A stretch of 64,000 nt of DNA from Bilifractor porci. Its GTDB lineage: Bacteria > Bacillota > Clostridia > Lachnospirales > Lachnospiraceae. The position numbers were made by a program, and so were the translations under genes. The first letter of the stretch is position 1. Each line of letters begins with the position of its first letter. This document shows, piece after piece, positions 1 to 7,994 of the stretch. Below the pieces are notes generated by a model that was not told the DNA's origin, did no database searches, and saw only the letters and a program-made list of their open reading frames with translations. The DNA is taken from contig NZ_VUMV01000002.1 of assembly GCF_009696005.1 (NCBI RefSeq), forward strand, positions 186,001 to 250,000, given 5' to 3'.

Positions 1-2
1 CG

Positions 3-842
3 ATTCTGGGCGGAAATATTCTTGTCTGCATGGCCGGTACGGAAAACGGGTCGGTCGTCATACCGGATGGAAATTATGTGGTTAAGGTCGGAGATACCCT
101 GACCATTATCGCCATGCCCGGAGAAGCAGAGAAATTTTTCAACCGCATCGGGATTACCACCAACAGGGCGAAAAATACGATTATTATCGGCGGAGGCGGC
201 ATTTCCTACTATCTGACGGAATTCCTTCTGAAGATGGGTACAGAAGTGAAAATCATCGAGCAGAACAAGGCACGCTGCGAGGAGCTGAACGAGCTCTTCC
301 CAAGTGCGGTCATTGACTGCGGGGACGGAAGCAGCCAGGAGCTTCTGAATGCGGAGCATCTGGAGACGATGGATTCTCTGGTGGCCTGTACAGGGATTGA
401 TGAGGTGAACGCGATTCTTTCCCTGTACGCCAGAAAAAAGGTCAGAAAGAAAGTTGTCACCAAGCTGAACCATGTGGAGTTTGACGACGTGATTGACAGT
501 TTGGATCTGGACAGTGTCGTCAATCCGAGAAAGCTGACGGCTCAGAAAATTCTGCAGTACATCCGTGCGATGAATAACAGCATGGGAAGTAATGTAGAGA
601 CACTTTATCGTCTGATGAACGGGAAGGTGGAGGCTCTTGCCTTTATTATCCAGAAGGCGTCTCCGGTGACGGGCGTCCGTCTGGCGGACCTGCGGACAAA
701 GCAGAACACGCTGATCGCCGGTATTATCCGCGGCGGCCGTCTGATTATCCCCGGCGGGCAGGACACCATAGAGGTAGGGGATTCGGTCATTGTTGTGACG
801 ACGAATCTCGGCTTTGTAGATATTTCTGATATTCTGGATTGA
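3..842 (+). CDS. trkA: TrkA-type K+ uptake regulatory protein, C-terminal part
   Basis: The reading frame is already open at the window edge, so the N-terminal third is missing. What remains is the end of a first RCK unit (TrkA_C-like), then a Rossmann NAD-binding RCK domain with a GGGGIS glycine-rich loop, then a second TrkA_C domain near the C-terminus. TrkA is the cytoplasmic NAD(H)-binding gating ring of the Trk potassium importer. It lies directly upstream of trkH on the same strand, which supports a trkAH transport unit. An internal methionine at 30 exists, but homologous sequence continues upstream of it, so it is not the start. Family assignment is secure; the length cannot be judged. 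Confidence 0.93.
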   Translation: MLGGNILVCMAGTENGSVVIPDGNYVVKVGDTLTIIAMPGEAEKFFNRIGITTNRAKNTIIIGGGGISYYLTEFLLKMGTEVKIIEQNKARCEELNELFPSAVIDCGDGSSQELLNAEHLETMDSLVACTGIDEVNAILSLYARKKVRKKVVTKLNHVEFDDVIDSLDLDSVVNPRKLTAQKILQYIRAMNNSMGSNVETLYRLMNGKVEALAFIIQKASPVTGVRLADLRTKQNTLIAGIIRGGRLIIPGGQDTIEVGDSVIVVTTNLGFVDISDILD

Positions 843-969
843 CGCAGCTGTGGAATCCGGACTTCGCAGTCCCGGTCTGATCACCGTGGAACAAAGGCGG
901 GCAGGCAGGGCTGTCACGTCTCCGGAGACAGTCTGACGTTCTGGCTTGCATGAAAGAGGAAAAAAAACA

Positions 970-2415
970 GTGAATTATTCAATGATCCGGTTCATTCTGG
1001 CCTGGGTACTGAAGGTAGAGGGAGTGCTGATGCTGCTCCCTTGTATCATTTCTCTTATTTACCGGGATCCGGAAGGGAAAGTTTACCTTTTGCTGGCGCT
1101 TGCCGCCATGCTTGTGGGAGGACTGATCAGCGCCCGCAGACCGAAGAATATGGAGCTGTATCCCAAGGACGGCTTTGTCGCCGTGGGACTCTCCTGGGTG
1201 CTCTTAAGTGCCTACGGGGCGCTTCCGTTTGTGTTTACCGGCGAGATTCCTTCCTATGTGGATGCTTTTTTTGAGATCGTCTCCGGTTTTACAACAACCG
1301 GTTCTTCCATCCTTTCGGATGTGGAGGCTCTGTCACACACCACCCTGCTGTGGAGAAGCTTCTCGCACTGGGTCGGCGGCATGGGAGTTCTTGTGTTTAT
1401 CCTGATGATGATACCGTCTCAGAACGGATCGCACATGAATCTGATGAAGGCGGAGAGCCCCGGCCCGGAGGTTTCCAAATTTGTTCCCAAAGTCCGCAAT
1501 ACGGCCAGGATTCTGTACCGCCTCTACCTGATCATGACAGTGGTGCAGATTGTGCTGCTTCTGGCTGCAGGTATGTACTGGTTTGATGCTCTCTGCATTT
1601 CCTTCGGAACCGCGGGCACCGGAGGTTTTGGTATTCTGAATTCCAGCTGCGGAAGCTACACACCCGCACAGCAGTGGATTATTACGGTATTCATGATTGC
1701 CTTCGGCGTGAATTTCAGTTTTTACTATCTGCTGAAAATCCGCAGGCCGAAGGACGCGTTTAAGATGGAAGAAGTCCGTTATTATATCATCATCATCCTT
1801 CTTGCCATCGGTGTTATCGCATGGAACATCAGCGGGTCCGGAATGTATCACGGGGTGGAAGAGACGGTTCGGGCATCGGCTTTTCAGGTCGGCAGTATTA
1901 TTACCACCACCGGATTTTCCACGACAGATTTTGATATGTGGCCGACCCTGTCCAAGACCATACTGGTCGGACTGATGGTGATTGGCGCCTGCGCGGGAAG
2001 TACCGGAGGCGGTATCAAGGTCAGCCGGTTTGTTATCTGTCTGAAATCTGTCAAACAGGCGATTTACGCCATTGCCCATCCGCGCGCGGTGCGGAAGATC
2101 CGCATGGACGGACATCCGGTGCCGGAAAATATTATGCGCTCCCTGTATGGGTATATGGTTGCCTATTTCGCCATCTTTGCTTTTTCTGTGCTGGCAGTCA
2201 GCGTGGATAATTTTTCGTTCGAGACGAATTTCACCGCGGTTGCCGCCACGCTGAACAACATCGGTCCGGGACTTGCCCAGGTGGGGCCGACACAGAATTT
2301 CGGAGGGTTCAGCATTTTCTCCAAGCTGGTGCTGTCCTTTGACATGCTGGCCGGAAGACTGGAACTTTTCCCCCTCCTGATGATCTTCTATCCGAAGACA
2401 TGGAAAAACTGTTAA
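970..2415 (+). CDS. trkH: TrkH-type potassium channel subunit
   Basis: Membrane subunit of the Trk K+ uptake system. The protein is about 481 residues with many hydrophobic segments. It carries four glycine-containing filter-like motifs typical of the superfamily: TTTGSS, GTAGTGGFG, TTTGFST and NNIGPG. The end (MLAGRLELFPLL) is the usual TrkH terminus. I chose GTG at 970 because AGAGGA at 955-960 sits 9 bases upstream; a TTG at 946 is also in frame. Only about 130 bases separate it from trkA, so the two are probably co-transcribed, and TrkA would gate this channel. The gene ends 18 bases from the convergent hisC, with no convincing terminator between. Confidence 0.95.
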   Translation: MNYSMIRFILAWVLKVEGVLMLLPCIISLIYRDPEGKVYLLLALAAMLVGGLISARRPKNMELYPKDGFVAVGLSWVLLSAYGALPFVFTGEIPSYVDAFFEIVSGFTTTGSSILSDVEALSHTTLLWRSFSHWVGGMGVLVFILMMIPSQNGSHMNLMKAESPGPEVSKFVPKVRNTARILYRLYLIMTVVQIVLLLAAGMYWFDALCISFGTAGTGGFGILNSSCGSYTPAQQWIITVFMIAFGVNFSFYYLLKIRRPKDAFKMEEVRYYIIIILLAIGVIAWNISGSGMYHGVEETVRASAFQVGSIITTTGFSTTDFDMWPTLSKTILVGLMVIGACAGSTGGGIKVSRFVICLKSVKQAIYAIAHPRAVRKIRMDGHPVPENIMRSLYGYMVAYFAIFAFSVLAVSVDNFSFETNFTAVAATLNNIGPGLAQVGPTQNFGGFSIFSKLVLSFDMLAGRLELFPLLMIFYPKTWKNC

Positions 2416-2433
2416 TGACAAAATAAAGCCGGT

Positions 2434-3489
2434 TTACCGGAGAATCTCATCCAGCGCGTCAAACAGCGCCTGCATTTGTTCTTTGGTGCCTATGGTAATG
2501 CGAAGATAGTTATCGATTCTGGGTCTGTTGAAATAGCGCACATAGATGTGCCGTTTCCGCAGACCCTCAAATATTTTTACGGCCGAAACAGTTTCATGGG
2601 AGGCAAAAAGGAAATTTGCCTTCGAGTCCGCGAAATGGAAGCCCCGCTTTCTCAGTTCGTCCTTTGCCCATTCGCGCGTTTCTATTATTTTTCTGGTTGT
2701 ATTCCGGAAATAGATGTCGTCCTGCAGGGCGGCTTTTCCCAGAAAAATAGAGGGGCGGTTCATGGTATAGGAATTGACAGAATATTTTACATCCTGCATG
2801 AAGCGGATCAGCTTTTCGTTTCCGATGGCGAAACCGATTCGCATGCCTGCCATGGAGCGTGACTTGGAAAAGGTCTGCACAACCAGAAGGTTGTCGTATT
2901 TTTTCAGGAGCGGGAGGGCGGAGGCGGTGCCGAAATCCACGTAGGCTTCGTCGACGATCACGACGGAATCCGGATTCTGGCGGATGATCTGCTCGACACC
3001 CTCCGGATTCATTGCAGCGCCGGTGGGCGCGTTGGGGTTCGGGAAAATAATGCCTCCGTTTTCCAGGGTGTAATCTTCCGGACAGATGCGGAACTGATCG
3101 TCCAGAGGGATGGTCCGGTAAGGAATCCGATATACATCCGCCCAGACTTCGTAGAAGGAATAGGTAATATCAGGGAAAAGGACAGGCTTTTTCCCATGGA
3201 AGAAGGTCAGAAAAGCCATGGAGATTACGTCGTCGGATCCGACTCCGACAAAGATCTGCGAGGGACTGACCTGATAATGATCTGCCAGGGCATGCACCAG
3301 GTCTGCCGAGGCCGGATCCGGATACAGACGCATCTGACCGGCATCCATGGCGCTTAGGGCTTTCTGTACGCCCGGTGCCGGAGGATACGGATTCTCATTG
3401 GTGTTCAGTTTTATCATATCCGGCTGGTTCGGCTGTTCTCCGGGAACATACGGAACCACCTTTCTCACATTGTCTTCCCAGCTGCCCAT
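2434..3489 (-). CDS. hisC: Histidinol-phosphate aminotransferase
   Basis: Class I/II PLP aminotransferase of 351 residues, the normal HisC length. It starts with a conserved KLNTNENPYPP segment, has the NPNAPTG substrate-cofactor motif near residue 151, an aspartate in VIVDEAY near 180, and the PLP lysine K209 in TFSKSRSMAG. HisC transfers an amino group from glutamate to imidazole acetol phosphate in histidine synthesis. The start is supported by an AGGAGG just upstream on the minus strand. It is the second gene of a minus-strand pair with the mutarotase-like gene, 15 bases away. No other his gene is present, so it is a stand-alone copy and could also serve aromatic amino acid transamination. 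Confidence 0.92.
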   Translation of the reverse strand: MGSWEDNVRKVVPYVPGEQPNQPDMIKLNTNENPYPPAPGVQKALSAMDAGQMRLYPDPASADLVHALADHYQVSPSQIFVGVGSDDVISMAFLTFFHGKKPVLFPDITYSFYEVWADVYRIPYRTIPLDDQFRICPEDYTLENGGIIFPNPNAPTGAAMNPEGVEQIIRQNPDSVVIVDEAYVDFGTASALPLLKKYDNLLVVQTFSKSRSMAGMRIGFAIGNEKLIRFMQDVKYSVNSYTMNRPSIFLGKAALQDDIYFRNTTRKIIETREWAKDELRKRGFHFADSKANFLFASHETVSAVKIFEGLRKRHIYVRYFNRPRIDNYLRITIGTKEQMQALFDALDEILR

Positions 3490-3504
3490 AAATGATCTGC
3501 CTCC

Positions 3505-4155
3505 TTAATTGTGATATCCGATCCTGACGATATGGTTGTGATGCTCCCCGGTAATCCAGTCTACATCGTCGGTGTACCAGCTCATGATTTCCAGCATTTT
3601 TGTCTCCCAGGCAACCGTGTCCTTTTTGTCCTGTTCGGTGGGAGCCTTTTCCATGGTCACATCAATCTCGTCATACCCGAAAATAAAATCTTCGGCATTC
3701 CAGATGGAAAAATTGCTGTCCGGTCCGGGATCGGTTTTTCCCTGGCGGGCATCAATCAGGCCGTCATGGCGCCGCTTGTATTCTTCCTGGAAGCTGCCTT
3801 TTAAGCGGGTGACGAACACGCGGTGACGGATTTGTTCCTTGTTCGGCCTGACAATGCCGAAATCATGATACATCAGTCTCATCTCGCGGTCCGGTCCGGA
3901 AATCCAACGGAAAGATCCCGCCATCTCATTCTCCAGAGCCTGAAATTCCTTCCGGGTGTGATCATCGGGCTTCGGTCCCATTTCGTCTGTCTCGTAGTAA
4001 CCGAAGACCAGATCTTCAATATTCCACAGGCTGAAATTCTTTATTTCCAGATCGTCCATGATCCGGGTCAGGCGGTTCCAGATTCTGCCCAGACCGCTGC
4101 GGAAATCATTAAAACGCCCGGCTGAAATCTGCAGGGCAACAGCATGTCTTTCCAT
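3505..4155 (-). CDS. Tandem-duplicated L-rhamnose mutarotase-like (DUF718) protein
   Basis: 216 residues that read as two copies of the small dimeric alpha/beta-barrel fold of L-rhamnose mutarotase (RhaM, about 104 residues). The first half contains NFSLWNIEDLVFGYYETD. The second half contains VFVTRLKGSFQEEYKRRH followed by NFSIWNAEDFIFGYDEID. The EEYKRRH element and the F-S-I-W...F-G-Y-x-E strand are hallmarks of the family, which interconverts anomers of sugars. Usually one domain forms a homodimer; here the dimer would be fused in one chain. GGAGG lies 6 bases before ATG. Pairing with hisC gives no functional hint, and the substrate is unknown. Confidence 0.72.
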   Translation of the reverse strand: MERHAVALQISAGRFNDFRSGLGRIWNRLTRIMDDLEIKNFSLWNIEDLVFGYYETDEMGPKPDDHTRKEFQALENEMAGSFRWISGPDREMRLMYHDFGIVRPNKEQIRHRVFVTRLKGSFQEEYKRRHDGLIDARQGKTDPGPDSNFSIWNAEDFIFGYDEIDVTMEKAPTEQDKKDTVAWETKMLEIMSWYTDDVDWITGEHHNHIVRIGYHN

Positions 4156-4327
4156 GATAATCCTCCTGGTAGACTTTTGATATTTGAAAATGCTATACTA
4201 ACGTAAGGTTTGTATATTTTTATACGTGTATAAGTCCGCCTGCCCGGTTCCGTAAGCGGACCGTCCGCTCGTACAAAGAAGCAGGACTGATACACTTATG
4301 ATAGTGGGGGAATGGAGGAAAGTCAAT

Positions 4328-5170
4328 TTGGAAAATGACAGACGGTATGCGGTTCTGATCGACGCGGATAATATTTCAGAAAAATATATTAAGATTATTC
4401 TGGAGGAGACGGCGAACAACGGAATTGCTACTTACAAGAGAATATACGGGGACTGGACCAGCACGCATATGAACAAGTGGAAGCCTGTCCTGCTGGACAA
4501 TTCCATTATTCCCATGCAGCAGTACAGCTATACGACAGGAAAAAACGCGACGGATTCCGCCATGATTATTGACGCGATGGATATTCTGTATTCCGATACG
4601 GTGGACGGGTTCTGCCTGGTTTCCTCGGACAGCGATTTTACCCGTTTGGCGGCGCGACTCCGGGAGGCGGGCAAGCAGGTCATCGGCATGGGGGAGAGCA
4701 AGACACCGCAGCCTTTTATTTCGGCCTGCAATCAGTTTAAGTATCTGGACCTGCTGCTGGAACAGAAACTGGAGGAGGAGGCCGCGGAGGCGGAAAAGAC
4801 GGCAAAGGTATCGGAAGAGAAGGTGAAGAAGGTCCGCACCAAAACCAGACAGCAGAAGGATCTGGAGAAAAAGCGCCAGAAGGATCTGAACCGTGTCCGG
4901 AACACCATTGACGCCATTCTGGAGAAGTTTTCGGATGATGACGGCTGGATTTTCTCCGGCAAGCTGGGAGATCACCTGTCCAAGCGGCTGCCGGATTTTG
5001 ATGTGCGGAACTTCGGATTTTCCAAATTCACTGCCTTTATCAAGTCTCTGGGCAGCTACGAATGGAATGAAATCCTGGACAACAATCACCAGAAGCAGAT
5101 TTACTTCCGCAGAAGATTGAAGGACGATAAAGTCGGAAAAACAGAGGAGAAGAAAGGCGTTTTGGAATGA
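4328..5170 (+). CDS. NYN-domain protein with C-terminal OST-HTH/LOTUS domain
   Basis: The N-terminal 130 residues form a NYN (PIN-like) ribonuclease fold of the LabA type: VLIDADNIS near the start, then TDSAMIIDAMD and VSSDSDF supply the metal-binding acidic residues. A lysine/glutamate-rich linker follows, then an OST-HTH/LOTUS domain (FSDDDGWIFSGKLGDHL onward) expected to bind RNA. Probable role: single-strand RNA cleavage or binding in the cytoplasm; the target is unknown. TTG at 4328 is preferred because GGAGG at 4314-4318 lies 9 bases upstream; an in-frame ATG at 4298 would place this site inside the gene. It overlaps dapF by 4 bases (ATGA), so translation is probably coupled. Confidence 0.82.
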   Translation: MENDRRYAVLIDADNISEKYIKIILEETANNGIATYKRIYGDWTSTHMNKWKPVLLDNSIIPMQQYSYTTGKNATDSAMIIDAMDILYSDTVDGFCLVSSDSDFTRLAARLREAGKQVIGMGESKTPQPFISACNQFKYLDLLLEQKLEEEAAEAEKTAKVSEEKVKKVRTKTRQQKDLEKKRQKDLNRVRNTIDAILEKFSDDDGWIFSGKLGDHLSKRLPDFDVRNFGFSKFTAFIKSLGSYEWNEILDNNHQKQIYFRRRLKDDKVGKTEEKKGVLE

Positions 5171-6009
5171 AGTTTACAAAGATGCACGGATGCGGCAATG
5201 ATTATGTATACGTCAACTGTTTTACAGAGAAGGTGGATCATCCGGAAGAAACGGCCATTCTGGTCAGCGACAGGCATTTCGGAATCGGGTCGGACGGCCT
5301 GATCCTGATTAAACCCTCCGATGTGGCGGATTTTGAGATGGATATGTACAACGCGGACGGATCCCGCGGGGCTATGTGCGGGAACGGAATCCGCTGTGTG
5401 GCAAAATATGTGTATGATAACGGCCTGACGGACAAGACCCGGATTACGGTCAGCACCGGAAGCGGAATCAAGACGCTGGATCTGTCGGTGGAAAACGGCT
5501 GCGTAAAGACGGTCCGTGTAAACATGGGGAGTCCGGTCCTGGAGGCGGAAAAGATTCCGGTTGTCTCCGATACGTCCAGGGTGATCAGCCAGCCGATTAC
5601 GGTGGCCGGAAAGGACTTCTTCTATACGGCATTGTCCATGGGAAATCCGCACGCGGTTGTTTTTCTGGATGATGTGGAGAATCTGAAAATTGAGGAAATC
5701 GGTCCGGAATTTGAGCATCACAGAAATTTTCCGGACAGAGTCAACACGGAGTTCATCAAGGTGATCGATGATCACACCATTCAGATGCGCGTCTGGGAAA
5801 GAGGCTCCGGGGAGACACTTGCCTGCGGCACCGGCGCCTGCGCGGCGGCAGTGGCCTCCATTCTGAATCACAAGGTAAGCAGCCGGAAGGTTTCGGTTCT
5901 TCTGCGCGGCGGAGAGCTGCAGATAGAGTGGGCCGGAGAAGGGCAGCCGGTTTATCTGACCGGACCGGCCGTTACGGTATTTACGGGCGAATATCCTGCC
6001 GGAAAATAA
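5167..6009 (+). CDS. dapF: Diaminopimelate epimerase
   Basis: 280 residues, full length. It carries the two catalytic cysteine motifs of the family: CGNGIRC (C71) and ACGTGACA (C220), plus the N-terminal KMHGCGNDYVYV. DapF converts LL- to meso-diaminopimelate, the direct lysine precursor and a peptidoglycan crosslink component, in the cytoplasm. Its ATG overlaps the stop of the NYN gene. No other lysine-pathway gene is adjacent, so the partnership with an RNA-binding protein is unusual and may be only an arrangement of convenience. Confidence 0.97.
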   Translation: MKFTKMHGCGNDYVYVNCFTEKVDHPEETAILVSDRHFGIGSDGLILIKPSDVADFEMDMYNADGSRGAMCGNGIRCVAKYVYDNGLTDKTRITVSTGSGIKTLDLSVENGCVKTVRVNMGSPVLEAEKIPVVSDTSRVISQPITVAGKDFFYTALSMGNPHAVVFLDDVENLKIEEIGPEFEHHRNFPDRVNTEFIKVIDDHTIQMRVWERGSGETLACGTGACAAAVASILNHKVSSRKVSVLLRGGELQIEWAGEGQPVYLTGPAVTVFTGEYPAGK

Positions 6010-6054
6010 CCGGAGGGGAGAATACGGCGCGTTTTGCGGAAGGCGGAAGCAGAA

Positions 6055-7713
6055 ATGAAGAAGAATAATGAGATTTATATTGTGGGGCACAGAAATCCGG
6101 ATACGGATTCCATTTGTTCGGCGATTGCCTACGCGGATATCAAGAACCGGTCGGAAAAAACAAAAATTTACCGGGCCATGCGTGCGGGCCAGGTGAACGA
6201 GGAGACCGAATTTGTCCTGAAGTATTTCCAGGTGGACCAGCCGGATTATCTGCCGGATGCAGGGACGCAGGTGGAGGAGATCGAGATCCACAAGGTTCCG
6301 GGCGTCTCTGGGGATATGTCTGTGAAGCAGGCATGGAACAGCATGAAAGAGCAGAATATCGTCACGCTTCCGATCACCACAAAGACCAATCGCCTGCAGG
6401 GGCTGATTACGGTGACGGATATCGCAAAATCCTATATGGATGTGTACGACAGTGATGTACTTTCCAAGGCGAAAGCGCAGTACTCTGTCATCGCGGAGAC
6501 CCTGGACGGAGAAATCCTGGTGGGAGACGGACAGAAGCATTTCGAGACTGGCCGGGTTATCATCGGAGCCTTTCATCCGGATATGATGTCGTCCTTTATT
6601 CATGAACACGATCTGGTTATTCTCGGAAACCGTGTGGAGGACCAGCTCTGCTGCATTGACCTGAAGGCGGGCTGCCTGGTTGTCGGACTGGGGGCAAAGG
6701 TCAGCAATTCCATCAAGAAGCTGGCGGAGGAAGCCGGAAGTGTTATCATCAGCAGTCCGCACGATACCTACACCATCGCGCGGCTGATCAACCAGGCTAT
6801 CCCTATCAGCCATCTGATGAATGCGAAGGATCTGATTAAATTCAGCATTTCAGATAAGGTGGATGACATTGAAGAGGTGATGAAGAACAGCCGGCACAGG
6901 GATTATCCCATTCTGGACAAGAGAGGCTGCTATGTAGGAACCATCTCCCGCAGGAATCTGATCGGCCTTCATGGGAAGAGACTGATTCTGGTGGATCACA
7001 ATGAAAAATCACAGGCGGTTCTGAATGTCGGTGAGGCGGAAATCCTGGAAATTGTGGACCATCACAGGCTGGGGTCTCTGGAGACAGTGGGTCCGATTAT
7101 GTTCCGGAACGAGCCGGTTGGCTGTACCGCGACCATCATGTATGAAATTTATCATGAGAGAAGGCTGAAAATTCCGCAGAAAATCGCCGGCCTGCTCTGC
7201 TCCGCGATTATTTCGGACACTCTACTGTTCCGCTCTCCTACCTGTACGCCGCTGGATCAGAAGGCGGCCAGGGAGATGGCGGAGATCGCCGGAATTCAGG
7301 ATCTGGAAAAATATGCCGCCGACATGTTCCGCGCGGGAAGCAATCTGGAGGACAAATCGGCGGAGGAGATTTTCTACCAGGATAACAAACGGTTCAATAT
7401 AGAGAAAACGGTATTCGCCGTCGGACAGATCTCCTCCATGTCCGGAGAAGAGCTCCATCTGATTAAGGACAAGCTGATCCCGCATCTGGAGATGGAGTGC
7501 GGAAAGCACGATGTCCATATGGTGTTTTTCATGCTGACCAATATTATTGAGGAGTCCACGGAGCTGCTGTATTACGGGGAAGGCGCAAAGGAGCTGATTG
7601 AGGAGGCTTTCCACACCGAGGTCGGCGCGGCCAGCTGTGTTCTGCCGGGCGTCATTTCCAGGAAAAAGCAGCTGATCCCGGCATTTATGCGGGCTCTGCA
7701 GGAGAAGGATTGA
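6055..7713 (+). CDS. Manganese-dependent family II inorganic pyrophosphatase with CBS and DRTGG domains
   Basis: DHH-family pyrophosphatase with an inserted regulatory part. VGHRNPDTDS near the start and VDHHRLG near the middle are metal-binding DHH motifs, and RKKQLIPAF near the end is the phosphate-binding SRKKQ-type motif. Between the two metal motifs lie a CBS domain (TLPITTKTNRLQGLITVTD), a DRTGG-like segment and a second CBS domain (RDYPILDKRGCYVGTISRRN). CBS-type enzymes hydrolyse PPi and are controlled by adenine nucleotides. The start is uncertain: ATG at 6055 follows an AAGGCGG-like site, while TTG at 6034 lies 15 bases after GGAGGGG. It ends before a strong terminator and is probably transcribed with dapF. 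Confidence 0.93.
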   Translation: MKKNNEIYIVGHRNPDTDSICSAIAYADIKNRSEKTKIYRAMRAGQVNEETEFVLKYFQVDQPDYLPDAGTQVEEIEIHKVPGVSGDMSVKQAWNSMKEQNIVTLPITTKTNRLQGLITVTDIAKSYMDVYDSDVLSKAKAQYSVIAETLDGEILVGDGQKHFETGRVIIGAFHPDMMSSFIHEHDLVILGNRVEDQLCCIDLKAGCLVVGLGAKVSNSIKKLAEEAGSVIISSPHDTYTIARLINQAIPISHLMNAKDLIKFSISDKVDDIEEVMKNSRHRDYPILDKRGCYVGTISRRNLIGLHGKRLILVDHNEKSQAVLNVGEAEILEIVDHHRLGSLETVGPIMFRNEPVGCTATIMYEIYHERRLKIPQKIAGLLCSAIISDTLLFRSPTCTPLDQKAAREMAEIAGIQDLEKYAADMFRAGSNLEDKSAEEIFYQDNKRFNIEKTVFAVGQISSMSGEELHLIKDKLIPHLEMECGKHDVHMVFFMLTNIIEESTELLYYGEGAKELIEEAFHTEVGAASCVLPGVISRKKQLIPAFMRALQEKD

Positions 7714-7790
7714 ACGGATACGGAACAGCAGCGTCGGCCCGGTTCTTTTCCGGGGCGGAGAACAGGGATCCCACACATCTTTCATAAAAG

Positions 7791-7832
7791 GCAGGAGTAA
7801 GAATTGTGAAAAATTACTCCTGCTTTTTCTTT
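7791..7832 (+). terminator. Rho-independent terminator after the pyrophosphatase gene
   Basis: A perfect 10-base stem (7791-7800 with 7814-7823, GCAGGAGTAA against its complement) and a 13-base loop are followed by TTTTTCTTT. It separates the housekeeping genes from the secretion locus. Confidence 0.88.
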
Positions 7833-7859
7833 GCATTCTTATGTAAACTCAGCTATAAT
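7831..7859 (+). promoter_or_regulatory. Sigma-A promoter of the type VII-like locus
   Basis: TTGCAT (7831-7836), 17 bases, then a perfect TATAAT (7854-7859). It lies immediately after the terminator and about 135 bases before the first gene of the secretion locus. No other convincing promoter was seen between the genes of the locus, so it probably drives the whole run to 18561. Confidence 0.65.
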
Positions 7860-7994
7860 AAGCATACACTTCAGCGGCAGTTCCGCTCGGAACTGTCATC
7901 TCTATTTTTTATCAGTTGAAGAAAGCGTTACCGGTGCCGTTTGTCAGTTCTGTCCGGCCAGCCTCTGTCCGGTCAGAAAAGGAGGGAGGCTGCC

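Noticed and set aside
1333-2421. 362-codon open frame on the minus strand inside trkH
   Set aside because: Histidine- and arginine-rich antisense translation of membrane segments; no start signal.
2416-2433. CCGG-TTTA-CCGG hairpin between trkH and hisC as bidirectional terminator
   Set aside because: The stem is only 4 bases and no T-run follows on either strand.
5101-6813. 570-codon open frame on the minus strand across dapF and the pyrophosphatase gene
   Set aside because: Shadow of GC-rich codon use on the other strand; both plus-strand genes have full motif sets.
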